Shown here piece after piece: positions 1 through 11,085 of a stretch of 64,000 nucleotides of DNA (positions are counted from its first letter, which is position 1; each line of letters begins with the position of its first letter). Position numbers and translations under genes: made by a program. This DNA is from Theobroma cacao (Eukaryota; Streptophyta; Magnoliopsida; Malvales; Malvaceae), in contig NC_030858.1 of the NCBI RefSeq assembly GCF_000208745.1, positions 5,586,026 to 5,650,025 on the forward strand, read 5' to 3'. The notes beneath the pieces are model-generated. The model had not been told where the DNA came from, did no database searches, and saw only the letters and a program-made list of their open reading frames with translations.

Positions 1-732
1 TTTGATTGAAAAAATAGAGAAGGTGACAAGGGAGGAAAGATGTATTTCTTTTAAAATAATCTGAAAAGAAAAATACTACTGCTAGTACTAATATACTATA
101 TAATAGTACTAGTACTAGATGAAATATTGATCTCGGAAATGGTAATCATTCTCTTGAAGACCTGGGCCTAGGGACCTCCAAACCCTAGATTTTGACCTCT
201 TGAAAAGTGTGGCCTGTCTGTCCTCTCACTGGCGGGTCATCGTTCTGTACAATAATTCATTTTCCACACATTCATTAGCTTATTAATCCAAACACACCCT
301 TACCGTACTCCTAAATATATATATATTTTCCGTTTTTCCCATCATCCTGACGTCAATTACCGCCACTACCTCCAAATATTCTACTGTGTTGAACTTTAAT
401 CGACCCAAAATTATTAGTTAATATTCTATGTTCAATTAATCGACCCAATTTTTTTTTGAAAATCAAAGTAATACAGCTAGATATTTTTATTTTTTGATGA
501 AATAATGAAATCATAACTACAGACATGTGGTCCTCCAAAAAGTATAGTATAAGTCGAAAGCAAATACCATAGCTAGCTGGAAGTTGGTGTATTAACCACA
601 TGCTATATATGGATAATGTTTTGTAATATTTATGTAACCTCAGAATTAAGGAAAATTCACTATACCAAGACCAGACAAATTCAATCTTGATTTCAACCGA
701 GAAATCATACTTGCTCATAGCTAGCTAGATGG

Positions 733-777
<45 letters not shown>

Positions 778-1646
778 GATCAATAATCACTAGACCCATC
801 AAATAATTGTGACTCCGTATATATCCCCTATCCAATAACCGTCATTTATATAGCTGATCGACTAACTTTGCTCATCACTCAAGTTTTTGATAATTGGATA
901 ACAATAATTATTCAATTTTATTTCCTTTTGATTAAATATATTTAGTTACTTCATTTCTACTTTGCTTTCTTCAAATGTTTTCGAATTTATTTCTATATTT
1001 TTTTATGTTTTTCTTTGATACTACTATTATTAAAGAGATAGAACATTATTCTTTACAATCTTTCTCTTGGTCTAGAAATTAATTCTTGCCAAGCACCGAA
1101 AAGGATAAAAAACCCAATTTTATGAACTAATTAATTAGGATTTATAATTAATTAGTAGAGTGAAAACTTGAGTAGTTATGATGGAAAAATGGTTTATGTC
1201 AAAAGTTACAGTAGCCGGTGAATTCTTTTATTTTTTTAATTTGTTTTGTTATTTAATTAAGAAATTGAGAATTGCTTGCGCCTTTTCTGTCCCACTTTGA
1301 GATAAAGCAAAAGCAGCGAAAAAGCAAGAAAGAAAAAGAAAAACATAAAAGAAAGGAAGAAAGAAAAAGGCAGAGTCATAAAGAAAGAAAGGAAAGAGAG
1401 AAAAACAAAGGTTCTCAAAACTCCATGATTCAAATTCTCCTCAAGAAATAGGACTTGAGGGTCTTTCTCTTTTCTTCTCTCTACTTAAACCAGAGTTTGA
1501 AGACCTCTCAAAGTTTCTTCAAAGACTTGTTTGGGAGCTAGCTTCAAGCAAACAAAAAAAAGGGAAACGAAAACAAGGAGTAATTAAAAGAGAGAGTTTC
1601 AAGTGACCGCCGTCATCATCATCAAAGTTTTTGCTAAGGAAAGGCC
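1..1646 (+). promoter_or_regulatory. Upstream region and leader of the bHLH gene
   Basis: No protein-coding gene is supported here. The stretch is AT-rich and holds a TA microsatellite at about 732-772. From about 1310 to 1410 it becomes a purine-rich GAAA/GAAAG tract, followed by CT-rich and GA-rich sequence up to the ATG at 1647. Such purine/pyrimidine-biased tracts are typical of plant 5' leaders. The 121-codon antisense ORF at 353-718 has no recognisable domain and looks like chance. Transcription start and TATA box are not assigned. Confidence 0.5.
732..773. repeat. TA dinucleotide microsatellite
   Basis: A nearly perfect run of about 20 TA units lies in the far upstream region of the bHLH gene. 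Seen directly. Confidence 0.9.
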
Positions 1647-4605
1647 ATGAACCGAGGAGTCTTGCAGAGCTCAACAGTGCAGCAGATGATGGCCGGAAAC
1701 CCTAACTGGTGGAGCATTAACAGCATGCGCCCACCAACTCATCATCAACAACCTTCTCCTTTCCTGCCTCCTCCTCCTACTTTCTTCCCTCAATACACTC
1801 CCACCTCATCTTCTTCTTCCTCCTCCTCTTCTTCACTTCCTATTCCTTCTTGGCATGATAACCAGGAGCTTCCTGAGTCCTGGAGTCAACTACTCTTGTA
1901 ACTCTCTCTCTCTTTCTCTATCTATTGTGTATCGGCTTTAGATTAATGCTATCTTTTGTTTTCTACACATACTCTTACAGTATTATACATACACGATGCA
2001 TGTTTTGGACTCGATCTTTAAATTGACTTGATGAGCTGATAAAAGACAGGCAGTTTAATTGAGTTATTACATGTTATTTTAGGGGTGGATTCGTGGGTGA
2101 AGAAGAAAAGGGTGGTATAGGCCAGTTTCAAGTTCAAGTACCCAAGAAGGTGGAGAACTGGGAGGAACAAGCATTACACCAAGCCTCAAATGCTTCTGTT
2201 GTGGATGTGAAGCAAGAAAACTCCGCAAGCAGCTATGTGTATGGGCATGCAAATGAAGATTTTCATCAGGCAACTAAACCAGCTTGGTCTCATCAGATAA
2301 TGCCTGCCTCATCCCCCAAATCCTGCGTAACAAGTTTCAGCAGTAACATGTTGGATTTTTCTGGCAACAAAGCTGATGCAAGGCATCCACCTCCAGATCG
2401 CTTTTCTGAGGTACTGAGAACGGGACAAAAGGAAAGAGCAGAGAGTATTAATTCTTCATGATATATATACAATGATAGATAGAAAAAAAATTTCCAGACA
2501 TTTTAGGGTTTCCTGATTTATTTGAAGTACTTATCAAATTTATGCATGAATTATACCCATAATTTGATCTATTCTACTTTGATAAAGTAGTACAACCGGT
2601 GGTTGATGAATAGTGTTTTATATAACAAGGTTAGTTAGCTGAATGTCTTCTTCTAGGCCTTGAAGGGTTTTTTTTTTTAACTAACCGTCTCTGATTTATC
2701 AGATTGCTGTCCAATCAGAATTCTCATCTTACTTTCTTCCTTTTCTTTTCTTTTTCTGTAGTGTAACAGCACTGCAACTGGTGGGACATTAAAGAAAGCT
2801 AGGGTTCAACCTTCTGCAACCCAATCTACCTTCAAGGTAATGTACAAAAAATACCCAGTAAAAATACCTAACCCTTTCAGCCTTCTCTCCTTCTCTCTCT
2901 GTCCTACACTCCACAAAAACGCAATTTGCACGCACACCCACAAGATACCCACAAGCAGAAAAACACACATCCGTGGACTGGTAAAGTAGTTGTCCTTCTC
3001 TTGATTGTCCATTTCTTCACGGATGACGATTCTTTGGCTATAGCTATGATCCCTTTTCTTCTGTTAATGTAGAACAAAAAGAAGACTACTATCATAATTT
3101 AGTTAAAAGTAATTAATCGTAGAACCTAATCAAGTTCTCATCAACTTGTTTTTTCTGATTAATTTGTGCAAATTAATACCAGGTGAGGAAGGAAAAATTA
3201 GGAGACAGAATTACTGCACTTCACCAGCTCGTTTCTCCATTTGGGAAGGTAATTAGCTTTAATCAATGAAGTTAAGAAGGCTCAAAGATTTAGATCTTGC
3301 AGACGAAAATGGAATAAAAAACATTTGTATTCTTTACGGGGAAACCCATAAAGAAGGACTTTTTCCAAAGATGAAAGTTTCCTTCCTTCTTCATATTGTT
3401 TTTTTTTCCCTCCCCCTCTTTAAGCATTTTTTTTAAAGAAAAAGACATTAAATATGACTTTGGAGGGTTGTGGTGTGATATTTTTCTCTTTTGCAGACTG
3501 ACACAGCCTCTGTCTTGTTAGAGGCTATTGGGTACATCAGATTCCTTCAGAGTCAAATTGAGGTGATGTTTCTTCCTTCCCCCACTCTTTTTTGCAAACA
3601 ACCATGAACCAGTGATGGCACAGTGTTTAAAGCCTCAGCCTCACAATGTTCCTTTAACATTCCTTTACTTATATTGAAGTCTTCCTTCGCTTATAGTATG
3701 TATATCCCCCTTGAATGTAGGCTCTCAGCTTACCGTACTTGGGCAGTGGATCAGGAAACATGAGGCAGCAACAATCTGTAAGAAAACTATTTCCATCATC
3801 CTTAATATTTCTCACTTCCCGAAGCCAAAAAACAAAAGGATAAAAATCCGTCTGCACGTGGAATTGTGTATGTATGCATGTGCATGAAGAATATAAATTT
3901 TGAATAATGTGGTATTAATTGATTAATGATTATACTCTTTTTGTTTAGGTTCAAGGGGAGAGAAATTGTATATTTCCTGAAGACCCCGGTCAGGTATGTA
4001 TAATAAGCTTTATTGGATCCATTGCCTCAAAGGAACTTGGTGGGAAGTGGGAAACTTGAATTTAATTGGAATAGCTACCCGTTTACTGTGTTTTCTTTTT
4101 GAGGACCAATAAAGATAGTGTCAAAAGAACAATGTTCTCAGCTTTATAGCTTTATTCTTTATTAAGATCTATAAAAGAATAGAATTATTATCAGTACCCT
4201 TTGTTTGCATTTTGAAATAATTAACATCTTATAAACAAATAAGAAACAATGATGCTTGGTTTGACAAATCAATTAAAATGCTAATACTTTTTCGGATGCC
4301 ATCTTTTTGTTTAGCTGTTGAACGATAACTGCATGAAGAGGAAAGGTGGTCCTGATCAGCAGGTAACTCTCGCCGCCCTGTAACATTATTCCTCCTTCTT
4401 CCTTTTTTTTTCCCTTTACATGCATGATATAAAATGGAATTATTAATAAATTTACTTTTCCATTTTCCAGGATTCTCATGAAGAACCGAAGAAGGACCTG
4501 AGGAGTAGAGGGCTGTGCCTGGTTCCTGTGTCATGCACACTGCAAGTTGGGAGTGACAATGGAGCAGATTACTGGGCTCCTGCCCTTGGCGCCGGATTCC
4601 GATAG
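1647..4605 (+). CDS. bHLH transcription factor, bHLH68/bHLH133-like
   Basis: Nuclear basic helix-loop-helix regulator. Nine exons join to an open 356-codon frame: 1647-1897, 2083-2410, 2762-2836, 3183-3248, 3497-3562, 3721-3777, 3949-3993, 4315-4362, 4471-4605. The N-terminus MNRGVLQSS...NPNWW and the end of exon 1 ([10 protein letters not shown]) are signatures of the Arabidopsis bHLH68/bHLH133 subgroup. The HLH spans exons 3-6: [20 protein letters not shown], then [17 protein letters not shown], then [18 protein letters not shown]. The basic region lacks the H-E-R triad of E-box binders, as is usual in this atypical subgroup, so DNA binding may be altered or need a partner. The protein is rich in Ser and Pro near residues 30-70. 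Later exons are tiny (45-66 nt). The C-terminus [10 protein letters not shown]...DYWAP is also family-typical. The exact paralogue is not settled. Confidence 0.93.
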
Positions 4606-7363
4606 AAAATGGTTATTACAACTGTTGGAAGGGCAGCTAGCAGCTTTATCCAGCACATGACTTCAAAAAAAAAAAAAAAAGCAACAAAAAAGAAGACTAA
4701 AGAGCAGCTTCATGAAACGATATAACATCATGAGCAGTCACTCTGCTAAAAAGTCTAAGGCTGATTGCTCATGATGCTATACAATCTTTCTTGGACTTGT
4801 AGATGTTTGTGTGCTAAGCTCTAGCTTGGGTGATTCAGAGACCTGCCTCTCTCTAATTTACTGAGATTTTAAGCTTATCGTTATTTTTCTTAGCTTTAAC
4901 TTTAAATTATGATTAGCTGCTGCTACACTATTTGCTTTCATGTATATCCAGTTCTCTAGTAGTATGATTTAATCATTTTAATGCTGCATTGACTGAAAGC
5001 AGCATTCCTGAATCATCATCATCATCTTCGGCAGTATGGTATCTTACCTTATATTTGATATTAATTTTAAGCATATATATATAACTATATAAGCCAAATT
5101 AAGGAATTCAGGTTTTAAGATAATAAATCCTAGAGTTTACCAATATTAGACTTCGATAAAATTATTTTTTCTTCCTTTTTTCCGAGCCCTTTCATGGAAA
5201 ATGTCTCAAAAAATATATGGTGACAAGAGTCCCACGTGCGTATTTTTTTTATATAAGATTCTAACAAGAAGGAAATTACATCATACTCCAATTTACGTGC
5301 AAGATGCAACACCCCTATATATGTCATCAATTCAACCCACAAATCATAAGTATTTTTATTGGTTCTAACATCAATGTTCAAGATGTGACACGTGTCATGT
5401 GTCAATGATTCTGTCCCATGTGGCGCATGCATTTCATGTCAATATGATGTTATTTGTTTGGCATGGTTTGCAATGTCACCAACCCCACTACTCCAAGCAA
5501 AGCTAGCTAAATCTTCCTTTTCTTTTCTTTTTTTTCCCTAAAGAATTAATGTCTTTCTTTCGCCCCCTAGTACGAGTACAAGCACAATAATGGTGTCCCA
5601 TACGTATTTCCTACTAAAAATATATGCAACCCTACCAAAACCAAACAATTCTGCTGGAAATATTGCTTGCAAATTAGGAATTTAGGATATATAATAATTG
5701 CATATATCTCTTACTTAAATAATGCGATTGGAATATTCTATTCTCAAATAAAAAAAAAAAGAAAAAAGAATAAGGATATCTTAATAAGGTTTTCTTAATG
5801 CACATTTGATTTTAATGCTTTCTAGAGACGTGACTTGGACTAATGTATAGCTCATTAATGCATATTATCACTTTCTCTTTAAAAATAAAACTACCACCAG
5901 TTTGATCATTATTTGATAACTGCTCTTCCTATATGATGAATTACTTGGATTTTGAATAAAATAGTAACAGTGACGAAGGCATTAAATTAATGAGCCCATG
6001 TGGCTCAAACTTTCCCTCCAAATTTCAATCTATATCCCATTCTTAAACTTAATTAGTCATGAAAAACCCAAAAATTATCATAACTAATTAACATATTTTG
6101 CAATATATATGTGTGTGTTAATTGGTTTTCTATATAAAAACTGACAATGTTAAATAAAATAAAGTTCCAATCTCGCTCATTGTATAACCGAACCTTGTAT
6201 AATACTTGGATTTGAATCTTGTAACGTCAATTCAACCTTTATAACAGACCTAGAATGAGAAACCCTGGCCCATTATGTTTTGGGCCATGATTTTTTTCTT
6301 CTTAATTTTCTTCTGGGCCACATAGTGTTGAGGGTTGCCTTGGAAACGTTGATGTTGTCAGTGGGCTTTATGATCCAACAGTTAGACTTCTCTACTCCTT
6401 CTGCAGACTGCAAATATCAATAATCTCTTTTTCTTTATCTTGATCAGGATATATTATTATGTTATTTGATGACTATTCTGAAGATAAAGTAGAAGAAGTT
6501 CATTTTCATCAAACTCTTTTATATGTCAATAGATGGGTATAGTCAGTATCCAAAATATATACATAATTCAGTTGAAAAGTTTGGTATTTTTTTGGATACA
6601 TTAGTTTTCTTTCTTTACTTGACGCAAATTTCATTTTGATAAAGTTTCCATAGACGACCAGATTGGCGTATAGGGCAGTTTCCCATTGAACACCATGAGC
6701 CTGATTTGGACCGACGTGGAGCGATTATCTGCAATTTGAGATGAGGATGAGCCATGGACTCAGTACATTAAATGTTCAAGTGTAGTATGTTACAATAATA
6801 AGTTTAAGATTTAAATGAATTTAATACGCTTAATTATTTTGTTGGATCGTAAGTGTACGTATTCTTTATTTAATGAGTCAACTTTGAATTTTCTTTTCTT
6901 TTTTTATAAAAAAATTAAAATGAATTTACAATTTGCTTCCGGATTCCTGATTCCAGCCCGGTTTGCAAGCCTAACGAGTAACAAGCAGCAGCCAAGCCAG
7001 CCAACCTAACTTGAATTACACGAGATCATGTTTACATCACACCAGGTCCCCATATTCTAATAGTTGAACTTATACGGCTAGGCAGTAGGGACCCACTTAC
7101 CAGCGCAACTCTTCTTTCCTTTCCTTCACTACGTTACGAGTACTATCCTCATATCTCATCCTCCAATGTTTGGTTGTCGACAAAACAATTTGTCCATTCT
7201 TGACTTTCTATTTAATCATGGAAATAATTTAAACCGTGGGAATTCAGCATTTTGTATCCAAACATGTAAGTCAGTATATGAAACGTGAAGCATATATATA
7301 TACATATATTTCCATGTTTATGGAGATGTGAAGCATACAAAAGTGAGCGTTGACTCTGAAGAA
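4606..7363. other. Intergenic spacer without a supported gene
   Basis: After the bHLH stop comes a probable 3' UTR with a poly-A run at about 4666-4680. The rest is AT-rich and carries only short ORFs without recognisable domains. Two ACGT-type motifs occur, CCCACGTGCG near 5231 and ACACGTGTCA near 5389; no gene start lies close to them. The part nearest 7364 is presumably the promoter of the nucleosidase gene and contains a TATATATA stretch near 7292. Confidence 0.5.
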
Positions 7364-9853
7364 ATGGTGTTGTGCTTGAGAATGGTGTTGCTTCTGGTTG
7401 TTCTTGTTTTGGGGTTTGGTAGCAATGGAGTCTATGGTGCAGTTTCTTCTTCCACTTTGAGCAAGATCAGTAGAATAAACGAGGAGGGTCCATACTTAGG
7501 TATAATAGTGCCAAATTCCTTTGAGATGAATCCTCTCATGCAATCTGGTAGTTTTGTGGCCGATCTCGAGCTTCCTTACTTGGATTTTTCAGGTACATGA
7601 AATTTCTTTGTCATGGCATTTTCTGGGTTAAATTTTAAATTATATGTAGATTAAACCAATGACTCTGTTTGTCCAGGGAGGAGGTTTCGAATCGGGCGCT
7701 TGAAAAATGAAAAGGTTATTATTGTCATGACAGGGTTAAGCATGGTACGTGAATTTTGGATCCTCCCTGTTTTTTTTTTTTTTAATATTTCTCTATCTTG
7801 TTGGTTGCTCGATGTTATTGATTCTTCCCCTGGAATTTTTATAGCTAAATGCAGGTATAGCTACACAATTGCTGCTCAGCCTATTCAAGGTGAAAGGAGT
7901 TCTGCACTATGGAGTAGCAGGAAATGCAAATCCTCAGCTTCAAATTGGAGATGTAACCATCCCTCAATATTGGGCTCATACAGGTCTTTGGAATTGGCAG
8001 GTACTAGAACTTCTTATTTTTTCCTCCTCCCTACCCCCAATGATCTATGTGATATGGTGATATATTTAGCATTAAAGATTATTGGATTTTCAGCTTTGAA
8101 GGGTAACTTAATGCCAGATTCCATCATTGAACCCTTATACTGGTTCTTGTTTATCAAAGAGATTTATCATCACTGCCCACATGAAGTCCCCTGTTCACAG
8201 CCATCCTACCAAGTCCTTGGGCCTATTCACCCCTTCCCTGGCAAGGGCATCTGCTAGAGATTTGCACTCTAGAGGAATTTTAATCACTTGAACTTGAAAA
8301 TTTGTTTCCAGTTTCTCACTACATGATTGGACAAGATTTTCAAACGCCAAGGAGTTTCATCAGGATTATTTGCCCATAAAACTGCATTGGCTGAATCGCC
8401 TTTAATGATCAATGTATGTGAATTAGCAGATGTCAGCCACAAACAAGGGGGCCTCTCAAGTAGCTAGGAACTCGGAGAAGTTTGAGTCTATCCCCCCCTA
8501 TGGATTTGGGGAAAACAACCTTCACAATTCCATTCTCAACCCTAAAAACGCCTGCCGGGCCTGGTTTACCCAACACTGATCCATCCCCGTTAACTTAAAA
8601 CTACCAGCAGGTGGTGGTGTCCATGAAATTACCTGCTCCTAGTAATAGCCTTGTAATTGTTTCCCTGAATCAGACATTTCGGTATAAGAAGAAAATCATT
8701 AATGGAAAAGTCTCCACTTGAGTATTTTGCCCTATTCCACCACGCCAAACGAGTTTTGATACATGCTGCATGCGTACCGATCAATTTACCCCTTATTATT
8801 TCGTAGTAGACATTTTAGATTGCTTTGTGTATGGATCTTGCAGACATGTTACCTGGTTTTCCAAAAGTTACTACAAAAACCATTGGAATCACATGTGTGG
8901 GATCCATTGGGAGTGCAATCAATTGCAATGCACTAATTTTTTCTTCCATTTCAAGAATTTCTTGTTTGCAATAAGAAAGATCAAAAAGGTCTTTTGTTTG
9001 AGAAGTGCAAACTATAGATACAAAACCTTCTATATATATATTATCGTGCCTTAAGAGGCCAGAAATCTTGTCTTTCCTTTTAATTATTAAAATTATACAT
9101 TGACCAGTTCCTTATAATCTTCCTTTTACAATTAATTAATGTTTAAAGAGGTATGGAGATGGACCTGAGGATGAGCTAGCTTTAGAATCCAATGGAGACT
9201 ACACCAGAAAAATCGGTTACCTTAAGTTTTCAGATTACAACAATGGCACAGAATGCAGTAAGTCTTCAGAGAACCTCCTCAACAATGTTTGGTATCAGCC
9301 TGAAGAAATATTTCCAGTGAATGGAATTCCTGAGCAGAGGCAGCATGCCTTTTGGGTTCCAGTCAACAAGCATTACTTTGCCATTGCAGAAAGAGTTCAG
9401 GTAAATTAAATGCATCCCAAAAGATCCATTATATTTCTGTCTTGACTGCATGTTTGGTTAAAAAAAGACAAGCACATTCTTTCAGTAGATTCTGATTTCA
9501 ATTTTTTGAAACAGGGTTTGAGCCTTGGTAGATGCGTTAATACAACTTGCTTACCAAGAAATCCAATGGTGGTGAGAGTAAAAAGAGGGATCAGCGCTAA
9601 TGTCTTTACGGACAATAGAGCTTATCGAGAATTCTTATACTCCAAGTTCAATGCAACTGCAATCGACATGGAGACCGCTGCAATTGCTCTGGTCTGTCAC
9701 CAACAAAAGATGCCTTTTATTGCATTTAGATCCTTGTCTGATTTAGCTGGCGGGGGTTCTGCCTTGTCAAATGAAGCTGCTGTGTTTGCCACTTTGGCGG
9801 CCCAAAATTCAGTCAGTGTTCTGCTTGGATTCATTTCCCTATTGTCTTCATGA
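7364..9853 (+). CDS. Bark-storage-protein-like nucleosidase (nucleoside phosphorylase superfamily)
   Basis: Five exons join to 347 codons: 7364-7592, 7677-7744, 7845-8000, 9149-9400, 9515-9853. The first ATG of the frame (7364) gives a typical signal peptide (hydrophobic LLLVVLVLG, then a small-residue site near GVYGA), so the product should enter the secretory pathway or vacuole, like poplar bark storage proteins and WIN4. The fold belongs to the PNP/UDP (MTA/SAH nucleosidase) family: the N-terminal GIIVPNSFEM strand, the core VKGVLHYGVAGNANP, and the C-terminal AIDMETAAIALVC...SDLAGG with the Glu and Asp equivalent to nucleosidase active-site residues. It may therefore still act on nucleosides, though some relatives serve mainly as seasonal nitrogen stores. 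Exon 4 must start at 9149 (AGG), because starting two bases later gives an early stop. Intron 3 is long (1148 nt) and contains a LINE remnant. Confidence 0.9.
8215..8660 (-). mobile_element. Decayed LINE-type RNase H domain fragment in an intron
   Basis: Read on the minus strand, intron 3 of the nucleosidase gene encodes pieces of the RNase H domain found at the end of many plant non-LTR retrotransposon ORF2 proteins. Visible blocks in order: PPPAGSFKL; GDGSVLGKPGPAGV (catalytic Asp of the DG motif); DSNFSEFLA (position of the catalytic Glu); KGDSANAVLWANNPDETPWR (second catalytic Asp); KSLADALAREGVNRP. The blocks lie in different frames separated by frameshifts and stops, so it is a dead fossil. 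Neither reverse transcriptase nor endonuclease sequence was recognised beside it. Confidence 0.75.
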
Positions 9854-11085
9854 GTATATGCACCTTTTCTTCTAAGACATCCTGTTTGGATTTTTAAAAT
9901 TCTAATTTGGATTTTGATAGTTACTAGTACAATTATGTAAGTTCCAACACCCTTGTGAGCGTTGGGTCTCATTTGTATTTGATAACATTGGTTTGAAACG
10001 CTAGTTTTTCATATTTCCTTTTGCTTAGACCTGTTTGCATGAATAATTATGAACATCTAGCTGAAGCTTTTCTAGAAGTCTAGAGCTTCTCTGATCTTTA
10101 AAGGGTTGCCTCAACAAAATTGGCAGAAGGATTATATCCTCTACTTCCAATTCCGTATTACAGGCAAGGCAATAAAGTGAATGAATATAAGGGCAGATAC
10201 TAATGTTCGAGGGTACAAGTAAGCTGCGAAGATGACAAGTTGATTTCACATCAATCAAAATTTGCTGCAAGTTGTCAATCCAATACGTCTTCATTTTTTG
10301 GTATGACCAAATCTTTATTTAATTGAACTTGAACTAATCTATGAAAATGCACTGTGTATAATCGGCTCAGCCCACTGAGGCAAGAAAACATACAAGAAAG
10401 TGGGGCTAAGAATATATTGTCCCGTCCCAGCTGAATATAATTTATCATTCATAGTGCATAGCTATGTCCATATCAATGGCTACAGGTTTGAAAGATATAG
10501 CAGGCATTCCATGGAATCTTAATCCATTTTTAGGAGGCCAATTCAGCAAAGGGATGGCCACATCTAGAATTCCAAGTGTCCTGCTTTGATCATAAGGAAA
10601 ACCTGACGACAAATGGAAGAACCTGTTGCACCTGCAAGGAAACTGGGCATAGCCCACTTTGGAAGCAGTCTCAGTAAGCCAGAAGCGCGTTTCAGCGAGG
10701 CCGGCCTGGTCGGCAAGTGGGGCTCGTCTTACTTGTCTTTTCTTCGATTTGCATCATCTATCAAAGGATTCAATTCGCCGCTAAAGTTCGATTTTGTTAA
10801 ATTACCTTTTTAACATCTTCAGCGGAAATGTTGTTAAAGCCCTTTTCGTGATAGTTCTAAAATTTCCAGCAAGACGAAGGAGGACTGGTCGGTCATTTAG
10901 ATGAGCCGTCCCATAGTCTTCGCGCCAGCCCAAAAATTGGGTATTTCCGTTACAATCGTCTCCCTTCCGGCCTACGTTTCATCTTCAGTCCCTCAAAAAC
11001 CCTACACCGAAAACCTCTCTCGGAACTTTTTACTTGACAGTTAACACCAACCGCTTCCATTAGGCAGTAGCAACACTGCACCGCC
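9854..11085. other. Spacer between the nucleosidase and LIN-like genes
   Basis: Holds the 3' UTR of the nucleosidase gene and the promoter of the LIN-like gene. The part just before 11086 is less AT-rich and contains CCCTCAAAAACCCTACACCG, typical of a plant leader. An unassigned minus-strand ORF at 10445-10632 is listed separately. No RNA gene or obvious mobile element was seen. Confidence 0.5.
10445..10632 (-). pseudogene. Unassigned C-terminal-like minus-strand ORF, possible gene remnant
   Basis: A minus-strand ORF ending at a TGA (complement of 10445-10447) follows a splice-acceptor-like TTTCCTTGCAG (complement, ending near 10633). Its composition is protein-like, with blocks such as GFPYDQSRTLGILDVAIPLL, NWPPKNGLRFHGMPAISF and the end VAIDMDIAMHYE. 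I do not recognise the family. No further exon was found upstream before the divergent LIN-like gene, so if real it is the last exon of a truncated gene. It may equally be a chance ORF. Confidence 0.3.

Noticed and set aside
353..718. 121-codon antisense ORF upstream of the bHLH gene
   Set aside because: Composition is that of random AT-rich DNA, with no domain, splice context or leader.
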